Shown one piece after another: positions 1 through 8,998 of a stretch of 64,000 bases of DNA; position 1 is the first letter of the stretch; each line of letters begins with the position of its first letter. This DNA is from Paenisporosarcina sp. FSL H8-0542. Lineage in GTDB: Bacteria; Bacillota; Bacilli; Bacillales_A; Planococcaceae. The DNA lies in assembly GCF_038632915.1 (NCBI RefSeq), contig NZ_CP152050.1:664501-728500 (forward strand), written 5' to 3'. Made by a program: the position numbers and the translations under genes. A model generated the notes under the pieces. That model ran no database searches, was not told the origin of the DNA, and saw nothing but the letters and a program-made list of their open reading frames with translations.

Positions 1-325
1 GGTTTTCTGACAGCTCTGCTTTCAGCAGCGCAGTTTGCTCCGTGATGCTGCGCTCGACAATTGTTTCAAAAGGGCTAACGGGTTCTGCAACTTCCGAAAG
101 GTCGAGGCTGCTTTCCCAATCTTCCAGGCTTCGGTAAAATCTCGTTTCTTTAAAATAACGGAAGCATAAAAAGACGATAAAAAGTAAGAAGGACAAGAAA
201 GAAATATAGAGTATGGGGCCGAATGGGATCGCCGCGTCAATATATGCAATGAACAGGCCGAAAACTTGCAATGCAGCGAACAGGAGAATCCAGCTGACTC
301 GTTCAGTCAGGAAGTTACGAATCAT
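1..325 (-). CDS. Sensor histidine kinase, N-terminal part (BceS-like), cut by window edge
   Basis: From an ATG at 325, 108 codons stay open to the left edge, so only the sensor part is present. It starts MIRNFLTERVSWILLF and shows two hydrophobic segments (about residues 10-30 and 36-56) with a very short outer loop, then a charged linker; the dimerisation and ATPase domains lie outside. Two helices with almost no extracellular loop is the layout of intramembrane-sensing kinases such as BceS. The ATG overlaps the stop region of the preceding response regulator by 11 bases, implying translational coupling. Such pairs usually respond to cell-wall-active peptides together with an ABC transporter, which would lie to the left; that role is inference. 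Confidence 0.75.
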   Translation of the reverse strand, partial: MIRNFLTERVSWILLFAALQVFGLFIAYIDAAIPFGPILYISFLSFLLFIVFLCFRYFKETRFYRSLEDWESSLDLSEVAEPVSPFETIVERSITEQTALLKAELSEN

Positions 326-1013
326 AATTCTTTGCCTCTTCAAGCGCCATATATCCCTGTCCGACTTTCGTTAGTATGTATTGTCCGAGTCCTAGCTCAT
401 CAAGGCGCTTGCGCAGCCGGTTGACATTGACCGTCAGCGTATTGTCGCTGATGAAGCGCTTGTCGTCCCAAAGGCTGTTCATCAACTGGTCTCTGGTGAC
501 GATTTTATTCTTCTGCTCTATGAGGAGCTGAAGGATGAAGCTTTCATTCTTGGTCAGTTCAATTGAACCCAAATCATTCGAAACCGTACTCTTTTCAAAA
601 TCAACCGCGGCACCGCACCACGTCCGCAGGCTTACCGGATCGGAACTATAGTTGTAAGCTCGGCGAAGAATCGCCTGGATCTTCGCAATAAGAACCTCAA
701 AATGGAAAGGCTTCTGGATAAAGTCATCAGCTCCAAGCTGCATCGACATGACCATGTCTGTGGGATGGTCACGGGAGGACAGGAAGATGATCGGCACATT
801 CGAATGCGACCGAATCATCCGGCACCAATGAAAGCCATCAAATTTGGGCAGCTGGATATCAATAATGACCAGATCAGGCTTAACGGAAATAAACTCATCC
901 ATGACATTGTTGAAATCATTGATTCCGTAAACTTCGTAAGACCACTGCGAGAGCCTGTCCTGTATTTCATCAAACAAGGAAGCATCATCTTCAATTAACA
1001 ACAATTTGAACAA
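315..1013 (-). CDS. OmpR-family response regulator (BceR-like)
   Basis: Receiver domain followed by a winged-helix DNA-binding domain. The N-terminus FKLLLIEDDASLF holds the acidic pocket, VIIDIQLP holds the phospho-acceptor Asp, and QKPF holds the conserved Lys; the C-terminal part from about residue 125 ends with the LTKVGQGYMAL wing. Length (about 232 residues) is normal for BceR-type regulators. The start is uncertain: TTG at 1013 gives the family-typical MFKLLLIEDD, while GTG codons at 1025 and 1022 lie just upstream; no strong ribosome binding site decides. It is co-transcribed with the sensor kinase that overlaps its 3' end and probably controls a peptide-resistance transporter (inference). 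Confidence 0.88.
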   Translation of the reverse strand: MFKLLLIEDDASLFDEIQDRLSQWSYEVYGINDFNNVMDEFISVKPDLVIIDIQLPKFDGFHWCRMIRSHSNVPIIFLSSRDHPTDMVMSMQLGADDFIQKPFHFEVLIAKIQAILRRAYNYSSDPVSLRTWCGAAVDFEKSTVSNDLGSIELTKNESFILQLLIEQKNKIVTRDQLMNSLWDDKRFISDNTLTVNVNRLRKRLDELGLGQYILTKVGQGYMALEEAKNYDS

Positions 1014-1100
1014 AAAAATCACCACACAGCCGTTTAGTATTACTTAAATTGTATAGCAATTTCTGTCAGTTTGCTAATTGAAATTAACAGCAAGTAAACG

Positions 1101-1123
1101 AAAAACACTGCCCGGGGGCAGTG
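1101..1123 (-). terminator. Rho-independent terminator of the lipoprotein gene
   Basis: Stem CACTGCC / GGCAGTG with a GGG-type loop (1106-1123), followed on the minus strand by a run of T (A at 1101-1105 on plus). It lies just past the lipoprotein stop, separating it from the two-component system. Confidence 0.75.
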
Positions 1124-1142
1124 CTAATATACGTTCATTAAT

Positions 1143-1802
1143 TTATTGATCTTGTTTTTGAAGCCCTCCGTCATCAAGGAATCTAATACGCCCGATTTTG
1201 CCTTCTTCAGGACAAATGGCATCTCCAGTAATTTTAAATTCCATGGATTTCTCACCTTTTTTGGTGTACTCAACCAGCACGGTAAAATCGTAAGTTAGAG
1301 GTGTATTCGGGTTATTGCTTTTTACCACCTGAATGTCGAGGACCTTTATTTCATAAGAATAATCTTCCCCCATGTGGTGAGGATGCAACGCAAGGGATCT
1401 AATGTAGAAATCATACTCGCTATCCGTGAAATATGGTCCATACGCCTTTTTAAAGAAATCCATATAAGCCTCCCGTTCAGGAGTGCCTTCCGTTGGGTCC
1501 GAAGTATAGACCGTTCCTTCTGCATCATTTTCGTAAATCTCATCGTATTTTTTGGTAAGGTTTTCCCATAATTTTATATATTCCTCATTCGGAACCGTAT
1601 AATCATGTTCAAGCACAGCCGTGATCGCAGCTATGTTTTTTTCATCGTCCAACACAACGTCATCCTTGCCTTGATTTTCAACTTTTTCATCGGTCGACAC
1701 AACTGTAGTTTCACCTTGAACTTCCGTTTTTTCCTTCGTACAGCCAGTCATCAGCAAGCAAGCAATTAGCATGAAGCCACTTATGCACCTTATCTTATGC
1801 AA
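1143..1802 (-). CDS. Uncharacterised secreted lipoprotein
   Basis: Signal peptide with lipobox LMTGC (Cys about residue 21 from the TTG start), then a low-complexity charged spacer and a compact domain of about 150 residues (AAITAVLEHDYTVPNEE... to the C-terminus). The start is chosen at TTG 1802: a perfect GGAGGAGG sits 6-8 bases upstream, whereas the upstream ATG at 1820 overlaps that ribosome binding site and would add six residues. The mature protein is expected to be anchored on the outer face of the membrane. No family was recognised; it is monocistronic with its own terminator. Confidence 0.75.
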   Translation of the reverse strand: MHKIRCISGFMLIACLLMTGCTKEKTEVQGETTVVSTDEKVENQGKDDVVLDDEKNIAAITAVLEHDYTVPNEEYIKLWENLTKKYDEIYENDAEGTVYTSDPTEGTPEREAYMDFFKKAYGPYFTDSEYDFYIRSLALHPHHMGEDYSYEIKVLDIQVVKSNNPNTPLTYDFTVLVEYTKKGEKSMEFKITGDAICPEEGKIGRIRFLDDGGLQKQDQ

Positions 1803-2043
1803 CGTTCCATCCTCCTCCATTTAATACACCTTTCTTTGGTATACGATTCAGCAGTTGAAAAGTTCCAATATTCTTATAAATATCCTGTTAATGGAAAGGG
1901 TGGACTTAGCCACTTTAGCACGCAACAAAAGAAGGAGTGGTAAACAAAAGCTAATGGAATTCGTGCTTTACAAATTTCTGACTATCTAGTTTACACGGAA
2001 CATTCACAGACTTGAACGTTGAGCAAAATAATATTATGAACAC

Positions 2044-2077
2044 AAAAAACTGGAGCACCAAAAGGCTCCAGTTTTTT
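2044..2077. terminator. Bidirectional-looking terminator
   Basis: Perfect stem AAAAAACTGGAGC / GCTCCAGTTTTTT around a short loop. On the minus strand it lies directly after the BCCT transporter gene. The 240 bases between 1803 and 2043 hold no recognisable gene. Confidence 0.85.
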
Positions 2078-2081
2078 CGAT

Positions 2082-3641
2082 TCAAATATTCTTAAACGAA
2101 GATGGCATCGTTTTCCTTACCACTGTTCTATGACTTTTATTTATTGGCTGTACTATCAACTCACTTTGCAGTCCTTTCAGCAAGGAGTAGCACATGAAGA
2201 TCATAATGATCGCAAATGGAAATGCCGCTGCAATAGATGCAGTTTGCAATACTTCTAATCCACCCGATATGAGCAGGACCGCTGCCACTGCGGATTGAAT
2301 GATGCCCCATGTCATTTTGATTTTATTGGAAGGATTTAATGTTCCACCTTCACTCAGCATACCTAATACAAATGTAGATGTATCTGCAACGGTTACGTAA
2401 TAAATGGCAACTAGAGCAAATCCCATGATGCTTAATACGGAACTTAACGGAAGATGATCAAAGAATGTGAAAATTGCCAGAGACACATTGTCCTTTATAT
2501 AAGTGGCCAGTTCATGGTTTCCTGAGTCGACTACCATATCAAGAGCGGAACCGCCAAAGATGGACATCCAAATACATGTACCTAGAGTCGGAACGATTAA
2601 CACGCCAATGACAAATTCTTTAACTGTTCTCCCCCTAGAAATACGGGCGATGAACATCCCGACAAATGGTGCCCATGCAATCCACCAAGCCCAATAAAAT
2701 AATGTCCAGGATGCAATCCATTCGCCTTCACCAAATGGTCTCATCCTTAAACTCATTTGGACAAAATCATTGATATAGAGCCCAGAAGTATTAAAGAATA
2801 CTTTAATGATGGTCAGGGTTGGACCGACAATGAGAATTAATAATAAAATGGCAAACGAGATAATCATTGCCGCGTTGGATAAGTATTGAATGCCCTTCTC
2901 CAAGCCAGTGTTGATTGAAATAAGGAAAATAACTGTAGCTACTACAATGACAATCAGCTGAACAGGTAACGTATTCGGAGCACCGAATATGGAATGCATC
3001 CCTGCAGTAACTTGCAAGGCTCCAAGGCCAAGAGATGTTGCAATGCCAAAGACAGTTGCAAATACCGAGAGAATATCAATTGTTTTCCCAATGGGTCCAT
3101 AGATTTTATCTTTCAGAATCGGATAGAAAACAGAACTAATGGCTGCAGGCAGTTTTTTGTTGTATTGGCAAAGAGCAAGAGCCAGTCCAATAACCGTGTA
3201 AATCGCCCATGGATGCAGACCCCAATGGAAAAAGGTATATTTCATGGCAGTATTGGCTGCATCAATAGTATAGCCTTCTCCGTATGGAGGGGTCGTATAA
3301 TGGGTGACCGGCTCGGCTACACTCCAGTAAACAATCCCTATTCCCATCCCAGCTCCAAACAACATAGCTAGCCAGGATGCGGTATTGAAATCAGGCCGGT
3401 CTGTCGACTTCCCTAACCGAATATGGCCATATTTAGAAAACAACAAATAGATGGAAAAAATCACAAAGAAAAGGGTAGCGCCGATATAAACCCATCCAAG
3501 ATAATCAATCGATGCATTATAAATGGTATCGGTCACTTTGGTAAGAAGATCTGTGAAAAAGATCCCCCAGACAATAAAGATTAGTGTCAGTAACAGTGAG
3601 ATGATAAATACACTGTTTTCTTTTAGCTTGTTAACGTTCAT
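2082..3641 (-). CDS. BCCT-family glycine betaine/choline-type transporter
   Basis: About 519 residues with roughly twelve hydrophobic segments. The family signature is clear: AWWIAWAPFVGMFIARISRG is the BCCT motif between helices 8 and 9, and MLFGAGMGIGIVYWSVAEP is the glycine-rich segment of the substrate/sodium site. Members such as OpuD and BetP take up betaine or other quaternary ammonium compounds with Na+ for osmoprotection. The start is set to ATG 3641, five bases after GGAGG; an upstream in-frame TTG overlaps this site. It is a single gene with its own terminator. Substrate cannot be decided from sequence alone. Confidence 0.93.
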   Translation of the reverse strand: MNVNKLKENSVFIISLLLTLIFIVWGIFFTDLLTKVTDTIYNASIDYLGWVYIGATLFFVIFSIYLLFSKYGHIRLGKSTDRPDFNTASWLAMLFGAGMGIGIVYWSVAEPVTHYTTPPYGEGYTIDAANTAMKYTFFHWGLHPWAIYTVIGLALALCQYNKKLPAAISSVFYPILKDKIYGPIGKTIDILSVFATVFGIATSLGLGALQVTAGMHSIFGAPNTLPVQLIVIVVATVIFLISINTGLEKGIQYLSNAAMIISFAILLLILIVGPTLTIIKVFFNTSGLYINDFVQMSLRMRPFGEGEWIASWTLFYWAWWIAWAPFVGMFIARISRGRTVKEFVIGVLIVPTLGTCIWMSIFGGSALDMVVDSGNHELATYIKDNVSLAIFTFFDHLPLSSVLSIMGFALVAIYYVTVADTSTFVLGMLSEGGTLNPSNKIKMTWGIIQSAVAAVLLISGGLEVLQTASIAAAFPFAIIMIFMCYSLLKGLQSELIVQPINKSHRTVVRKTMPSSFKNI

Positions 3642-3715
3642 GGAAACCTCCAACAGAAATAAAGTGTGAAACTAATAAGGAAGATAAGTCCGAATGTGAA
3701 AATGAAATAAGGAAA

Positions 3716-4372
3716 TCATTGATCAAGAAGGTTATATAGAAATTCCCATTTTTCAATGTTCATCAACTCTTCAAGTGCTAACTCTAAATTGCCACCGAGA
3801 AATACAGAATTGCCTTGGATGGCAATAACCATCGCTTCGATTGATTCATCTTTATCATTGCTTCTATACACATCGCCAATAGACGGCAGCATATCAGCAT
3901 TAAAGTTTGACAGGTCATTCAGGCTGCTGTCATCAATATTTTGAATGTCTCGGTATTCAATCGGGTTGCTGTGTTCATGGCGGCCCGGAACCATCAAAAG
4001 ATACTCATTATGCTTAACCCCGTTAGACTTGCTTGTAACAACCCCTTTAGATTCAGCGGATGCCACTACCTCAATTTCATTTAAAGAATAATGATCCAAG
4101 TAATCAGGATTGGGATGTGTAATTAAGATGTAATCTCCTTCTTCAGCTTTTCGATCCTTGCTGAGGGTATAGATGTTTTTATTGAAAATAAAGCTATCCA
4201 GCTCCTTTGGCTGGTACTTATCGATTTCCGCCGCACTGCTTAAATGCTGTGATAAATCCCTCAATTTCATAAGATGGACAGATTTTCTATACATAGGTTT
4301 TACCGAATAAACCTTGTGCAATTCATTTTGAAAATATACAATTTGTCCTTTTCTAACCTGATACAGTTTCAC
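3716..4372 (-). CDS. Unknown protein with a small beta-barrel-like N-terminus
   Basis: A GTG at 4372 follows GGAGGGTGAGG by five bases and is preferred over the ATG at 4402, which lies upstream of that site. The N-terminus VKLYQVRKGQIVYFQNELHK resembles the KOW/EF-P-like strand pattern (KGQIVYF...KVYSVKP), but I do not recognise the family. The remainder is soluble, mildly acidic and has no signal or membrane segment. It sits upstream of the BCCT gene on the same strand with a 74-base gap from its stop to that ATG, so co-transcription is possible. Confidence 0.7.
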   Translation of the reverse strand: MKLYQVRKGQIVYFQNELHKVYSVKPMYRKSVHLMKLRDLSQHLSSAAEIDKYQPKELDSFIFNKNIYTLSKDRKAEEGDYILITHPNPDYLDHYSLNEIEVVASAESKGVVTSKSNGVKHNEYLLMVPGRHEHSNPIEYRDIQNIDDSSLNDLSNFNADMLPSIGDVYRSNDKDESIEAMVIAIQGNSVFLGGNLELALEELMNIEKWEFLYNLLDQ

Positions 4373-4460
4373 AGAAACCTCACCCTCCAAATAATTACGC
4401 ATTTTATTTCTAGTTTTTTTTATAGACCCTATGATTATTTAAGGATACTAAATGTCCATA

Positions 4461-4802
4461 TTAAGTATCCCCTAACCAATTCAAATTAAACAAAATCATC
4501 TTTTTACAGAAAAATTTGACTTTTAACCCGACAGGCTTGCTATAACGTTTTGCTTGGACAATAATGCATTTTCCGGATTTTTTCAGTATTAAATCTGCCC
4601 GGAAATCTCCTAATGTTTTCGTTGGCAATACTCTATATCCCCTTAATTGAAATCTGGAGTAGCGAAATAGATATCGATTTTCATCATCTACAACATGTGG
4701 ATAATGGCGCTCTATTTTATAGTCAGCTAGCGTTCGAACGTCTTCAATTGACCAAAAGTTTGCAGCGTATAAAAAAGTACTTACGCGCAGATGGAGATTC
4801 AT
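4461..4802 (-). pseudogene. Chimeric remnant: selO fragment joined to an Mrr-like endonuclease fragment
   Basis: Bases about 4660-4802 encode [20 protein letters not shown]...[15 protein letters not shown], matching the middle of the intact selO at 7260-7390 ([20 protein letters not shown]); by eye the DNA is about 80-85% identical over about 125 bases. It then runs in frame into [20 protein letters not shown] and [15 protein letters not shown], the catalytic core of Mrr-like restriction endonucleases (D...QAK). The endonuclease part is also truncated, losing its beginning and its end. No ribosome binding site precedes the ATG. This is a fused pair of dead fragments, not a working gene. Confidence 0.75.
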
Positions 4803-4910
4803 AAAAAAGAAAATATTGGAAGGTTATTCAGTTTAATTGTCGAAATTAAGAAGGTACTGACTAGATTAATGAAGACATGAATCGTGTGCAATCATTTAGC
4901 AATAAGGGGA

Positions 4911-5624
4911 ATGATTTTCTTGGAGAACAACAATGTGGTGGAAGTGAGTGTGACGATATTAGCGTGGTGTGTCATCGTATGGATTGCCTATCGTCTATAT
5001 AACAGGCAATCAGATAAACCGAAAATATGGAAAGTGCTAGTGGTCATGCTAGTCGGGTTGTTTTCGTTCGCATTCAATACTGAGATTTTCGGTACGGTGA
5101 TGAGAGTATCGATTTTGCCTCTGGGTGTATGGGTTTTATATGCATATTTCAGAAAAAATACCGAGGAGTGGCAGACGTACCGGCCTTTTGCCTGGTTTGG
5201 TTTTGCTGCCAACTTTATCTTTCTCATCTTCTCGCTACTTGCGGTTCCTATTTTTCAGGTCATTTATCCAGGAAGTGAACCGTCAACTTATATTTCGAAC
5301 ATTGACGACGCTTCCATTATTCCCATTCACCCTGGGGTAAAGCATCAGGAGCTGGATAAAGAAAACGCTTTGGTAACCATCCTTGATTTCAGTGAAGAAC
5401 CGATACATAGCTCAGACTGGTATTACGGAGCGAATTTGGGAGAGGATTCGACAAACACACAAGAAAAGTTTCCTTACCAACTTATCGGTGCTATCCCAAA
5501 ACGGGGAAGTGGACTGATTTCCGTAGTTTATATCGAAGAGGATGGAAAAGGACTTTTGATATCCACTCCAAAAGAACAGCGTTATTTTCGCTTTAAACAC
5601 TCTCTGATTGAGGGGGTAAATTAA
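4911..5624 (+). CDS. Membrane protein with extracellular C-terminal domain
   Basis: About four hydrophobic segments in the first 120 residues (VSVTILAWCVIVWIAYRLY; KVLVVMLVGLFSFAF; VSILPLGVWVLYAYF; FGFAANFIFLIFSLLAVPIF), then a soluble domain of about 115 residues. The start is uncertain: ATG 4911, TTG 4920 (AAGGGGA nine bases upstream) and GTG 4935 (TTGGAG upstream) are all in frame. It is followed after one base by the next gene, so the two form an operon and probably act together at the membrane. No family recognised. Confidence 0.75.
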   Translation: MIFLENNNVVEVSVTILAWCVIVWIAYRLYNRQSDKPKIWKVLVVMLVGLFSFAFNTEIFGTVMRVSILPLGVWVLYAYFRKNTEEWQTYRPFAWFGFAANFIFLIFSLLAVPIFQVIYPGSEPSTYISNIDDASIIPIHPGVKHQELDKENALVTILDFSEEPIHSSDWYYGANLGEDSTNTQEKFPYQLIGAIPKRGSGLISVVYIEEDGKGLLISTPKEQRYFRFKHSLIEGVN

Positions 5625-5625
5625 G

Positions 5626-6372
5626 ATGTCAAAGAAAAAACTACTGGTCATAATAAGTGTACTAGCCATATTACTGGTCATCAGTTTGATTTATTGGATT
5701 ACTTCTACCAATCCGGGTTCCTTTCCACATAAGCAAGAATTGATTAAGGAAATCAATCACATTTTTCCGCAAGCAAATGTAAAAGAGATTCAGGACACCA
5801 TCGCCCTTGATGAAAAACATGTATTTGTCCCGTTTATATCGGAAGAGAACAAATATGGAGTCAGTCATTGGGTATGGAAAAAAAGAGAATGGGAGCTAGC
5901 GTCAGTTAATACAGGTGGTGAACCACATTCATGGCGTATTGAAGATGGAGATTACTCCACTACCCACTTGGTGTGGAACATTGCTCCTGAAACACCGATT
6001 GAAAAGCTGAAGTTCTATCTGATAAAAGATCGGTCATTCCACATTACGGAAGGCATCGATTACTATGATCCAGGTGTTCAGCTCGAGGAAATAGTTGAAC
6101 TCTCGGAAACATCATACGGTGTTATTCCATTGCCAGATAGATGGTCATCTATTTTAGCTTCATATACAAAGTTGGAGACAGCAAGACAGCCAGATGTGTT
6201 CAGCAATTCCTTTAATATAGAATACTATATGTATTTTGGCTGGATGGCCTATGATCATTTCGGCAAAGTGCTACCCCCAGTTAATTCGCTGTATGGAAGT
6301 GGCTTTGGTGGGGATGAACACATTGAGCATATTAGGTTACTGGATGAGTTAGAGATTGAAACAGTCGAGTAG
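5626..6372 (+). CDS. Single-span membrane-anchored protein of unknown function
   Basis: N-terminal anchor (KKKLLVIISVLAILLVISLIYW, positions 3-24) followed by about 220 residues predicted to be outside the cell. The ATG is one base past the upstream stop and the ribosome binding site GAGGGGG lies inside the upstream gene, so translation is coupled. The external part is rich in Trp and Tyr (YGVSHWVWKKREWEL) without a motif I can name. A strong terminator follows. It may be the partner of the upstream membrane protein. Confidence 0.75.
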   Translation: MSKKKLLVIISVLAILLVISLIYWITSTNPGSFPHKQELIKEINHIFPQANVKEIQDTIALDEKHVFVPFISEENKYGVSHWVWKKREWELASVNTGGEPHSWRIEDGDYSTTHLVWNIAPETPIEKLKFYLIKDRSFHITEGIDYYDPGVQLEEIVELSETSYGVIPLPDRWSSILASYTKLETARQPDVFSNSFNIEYYMYFGWMAYDHFGKVLPPVNSLYGSGFGGDEHIEHIRLLDELEIETVE

Positions 6373-6389
6373 CGATTCGAGTAATTATT

Positions 6390-6436
6390 AATGCCTGTCA
6401 TCGAATGACGTATTCGATGACAGGCATTTTATTTTG
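6390..6436 (+). terminator. Rho-independent terminator of the two-gene membrane operon
   Basis: Long stem AATGCCTGTCATCGAAT paired with ATTCGATGACAGGCATT, loop GACGT, followed by TTATTTTG. It may also stop selO transcripts from the other strand. Confidence 0.9.
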
Positions 6437-6460
6437 TATTTATTACTAATTGATTTTTAA

Positions 6461-7936
6461 TCAAGTACCACAAAAAGTCCGATAAGACCCTGATGAATCC
6501 CCAGGCACCATACAATAATCAGCTTTTTCGCTAGCGTGTTCAAAAGGACTAGAAAGTACTTCAAGTAATTTCTCCATCACGCCATAATCTCCACGTTCAA
6601 CTGCAGCTTCAAGTGCTTCTTCAACCAGGTGGTTACGAGGAATAATCGCAGGATTTGAATCCCTCATCAACTGTTGAGAAGATTCTTTAGATTCTTCTTG
6701 TCTTCCCAATCTCGTATGCCAACGCTTATTCCACTCCACAAATTCATCACTGTTGAACAGGTCCGTATCTTCAAGCTTATCGAAAGTCAGTGCACGGAAT
6801 GTATTGGTATAGTCCGCACGATACTTCTGCATCATATTAAGAAGGTCTTCAATCAAGGTTTCATCTTCTTTCTCTTCATTGAAAATTCCCAGTTTTGCTC
6901 TCATTCCTGCATACCAGTTCTCGTGATACAACTTATTAAATTCTGCAATCGCGTCTTGGGCGATTTTGATTGCTTGCTCCTGATCATCATGGAACAACGG
7001 CAATAAAGTTTCTGCAAGGCGCGCTAGATTCCAACCTGCCATGTATGGCTGATTGCCGTATGCATAACGACCTTGGTGGTCAATGGAACTGAATACCGTT
7101 GCTGGATCATATTCATCCATAAATGCGCAAGGACCATAGTCGATGGTTTCTCCGCTGATGGTCATGTTGTCGGTGTTCATGACCCCGTGGATAAAGACAA
7201 CGAGTTGCCATTTTGCGATCAAGTCAGCCTGACGTTTGATGACTTCTAGGAGTAACGATAGATATCGATTTTCATTACCTGCAACATATGGATAATGACG
7301 CTCTATTGTATAGTCAGCAAGCGTCCGGACGTCTTCAATTGTGCCGAAATTTGCAGCGTATTGAAACGTACCAACGCGTAGATGACTGGCTGCGATACGG
7401 GTTAGAATGGCACCAGGCAGTTCGGTTTCGCGGATGATTGACTCACCAGTTGCCACTACTGCGAGGCTTCTGGTTGTAGGTATACCAAGAGCATGCATGG
7501 CTTCACTGATGATGTATTCACGTAGCATCGGACCAAGTGCCGCTCGACCATCACCCCGGCGGGAATAAGGTGTTGGTCCTGAACCCTTGAGTTGAATATC
7601 AAATCGTTCACCTGAAGGCGTGATTTGTTCGCCAATCAGCAGTGCACGGCCGTCTCCTAACATGTTAAAATTCCCGAATTGATGCCCGGCATAAGCTTGC
7701 GCTAGCGGAATTGATCCATCAGGAATGCTATTGCCTGCAAGCTCCGCTACGCCGTCTTTACTTTTTAACTCATCAATATTCAATCCAAGTGATGTTGCCA
7801 AGGAATCATTAAATTTTATCAACTCAGGCGAATGCACAGCATTTGGGGTGATCTTGGTAAAAAATGATTTAGGGAGTCGGGTATAACTGTTATCTAAGTT
7901 CCATCCGTTTTCAATTGCAGCTTTTTCTTTAGTCAT
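6461..7936 (-). CDS. selO: Protein adenylyltransferase SelO (YdiU family)
   Basis: Pseudokinase-fold enzyme that transfers AMP to Ser/Thr/Tyr of proteins. Family hallmarks are visible: [77 protein letters not shown] (metal/catalytic loop) and the C-terminal SYRTFCGT. The antepenultimate Cys occupies the position of selenocysteine in animal SelO. The start is ATG 7936 after GGAGG, not the ATG 36 bases upstream. Length, 491 residues, is normal. The gene stands alone; a broken second copy of its middle lies at 4660-4802. Known SelO enzymes are linked to oxidative stress. Confidence 0.95.
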   Translation of the reverse strand: MTKEKAAIENGWNLDNSYTRLPKSFFTKITPNAVHSPELIKFNDSLATSLGLNIDELKSKDGVAELAGNSIPDGSIPLAQAYAGHQFGNFNMLGDGRALLIGEQITPSGERFDIQLKGSGPTPYSRRGDGRAALGPMLREYIISEAMHALGIPTTRSLAVVATGESIIRETELPGAILTRIAASHLRVGTFQYAANFGTIEDVRTLADYTIERHYPYVAGNENRYLSLLLEVIKRQADLIAKWQLVVFIHGVMNTDNMTISGETIDYGPCAFMDEYDPATVFSSIDHQGRYAYGNQPYMAGWNLARLAETLLPLFHDDQEQAIKIAQDAIAEFNKLYHENWYAGMRAKLGIFNEEKEDETLIEDLLNMMQKYRADYTNTFRALTFDKLEDTDLFNSDEFVEWNKRWHTRLGRQEESKESSQQLMRDSNPAIIPRNHLVEEALEAAVERGDYGVMEKLLEVLSSPFEHASEKADYCMVPGDSSGSYRTFCGT

Positions 7937-8127
7937 TGTATCGCCTCCATATTTCTTATGATAAATAATCATTTAGTTATTTCTATGATATTGAGTACTA
8001 TGCTTTATTCACTGAACAAGGACATTCTATTTTAGTGTTTTCTACTGTACTTTTATTATACCCATGGTACTTCTAGATATCGCTCTTGAAACACTTTTAC
8101 GTATGTACCGAACTTTGAGTGGTTGAA

Positions 8128-8250
8128 ATGTTCTATTTAAATGAAGAACCGGTTGTACTGAATGGTGAAAAGCTGATAGGAAAAGTCCCAACTACTTCAT
8201 ATGAAGAAGGCTTGAAACAAACCATTGCATATATGAAACAGAACCAATAG
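8128..8250 (+). pseudogene. C-terminal remnant of an NAD-dependent epimerase/dehydrogenase-like gene
   Basis: Forty codons from 8128 read FYLNEEPVVLNGEKLIGKVP then TTSYEEGLKQTIAYMKQNQ and stop. The closing pattern (P-T-S-x-E-E-G-L-x-x-T-I-x-x-x-x-x-N) is that of the C-terminus of sugar epimerases and related Rossmann enzymes. A stop lies at 8116 in this frame, while another frame just upstream reads FEWLK, suggesting a frameshift. No start signal. The rest of the 7937-8355 gap shows no gene. Confidence 0.4.
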
Positions 8251-8355
8251 AAAACCATTTCACGTTCGTTGTCAGCTTGGCGCTTCATTTCTTTTATCAC
8301 AAGGTTTTCATGATACGATAGGGGTAGATAAAACAATGAAGTGGGGGGAGAATCA

Positions 8356-8970
8356 ATGTTCCTGGAAAAGATAAAAAATGGATTAAATCAAAATCAACCT
8401 CTGTTTATTGGCGAGGAGACCGCGATGCGTTCGGCAGTTCTGATTCCGCTTGTTCAAGTGGAAGGAGAATGGCATGTTCTGTTTGAAGTGCGTTCACTGA
8501 CGATGAGAAAGCAACCGGGAGATATTAGTTTTCCAGGTGGACGAATCGATCCGACAGATGCATCCCCAATGGGCGCAGCTATTCGAGAAACACATGAAGA
8601 GTTGGGAATTGATCCATCAGCCATTCACGTCCTGGGGCAGATGAGCGTATTTATTCCAACATCGTCATTGGTGGTCTATCCATTCATTGCAACCATTGAC
8701 CACCATCAAACCTATTCGTTCAATCCAGATGAAGTGAAAGAGACATTTACAATCCCTGTCAAGTGGTTGTTGGACCATAAACCGTACGTGCACATGGTAC
8801 CCGTTCAACCGATGCCGATGGAGGATTTTCCTTATGATAAGATCGTGAACGGCAGTGAGTACAAATGGAGAGCACGGATGATGGAAGAATGGTTTTATGA
8901 CTACGAGCAGTATACGATTTGGGGTTTGACTGCGCGGATTTTAAAGCATTTTATTGAAACGATTAAATAG
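8356..8970 (+). CDS. Nudix hydrolase, CoA-pyrophosphatase type
   Basis: The Nudix box GGRIDPTDASPMGAAIRETH EELG is preceded by RSLTMRKQPGDISFP, the extended LLTxR-type signature that marks the CoA diphosphatase subgroup (YeaB/NudL-like). One acidic position of the box is Asp rather than Glu. Length of 204 residues is normal. The start ATG 8356 follows GGGGGAG by six bases; the GTG at 8341 overlaps that site. Expected reaction: hydrolysis of CoA or CoA esters to phosphopantetheine and 3',5'-ADP. An acetyltransferase gene follows after 28 bases, so the two may be co-transcribed. Confidence 0.88.
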   Translation: MFLEKIKNGLNQNQPLFIGEETAMRSAVLIPLVQVEGEWHVLFEVRSLTMRKQPGDISFPGGRIDPTDASPMGAAIRETHEELGIDPSAIHVLGQMSVFIPTSSLVVYPFIATIDHHQTYSFNPDEVKETFTIPVKWLLDHKPYVHMVPVQPMPMEDFPYDKIVNGSEYKWRARMMEEWFYDYEQYTIWGLTARILKHFIETIK

Positions 8971-8998
8971 AAAAGACTTTTGTTAGGAGAATTTTATC

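Noticed and set aside
4461-4802. Functional restriction endonuclease
   Set aside because: Only about 45 residues of the catalytic core are present, without the DNA-binding part or the fold's final helices.
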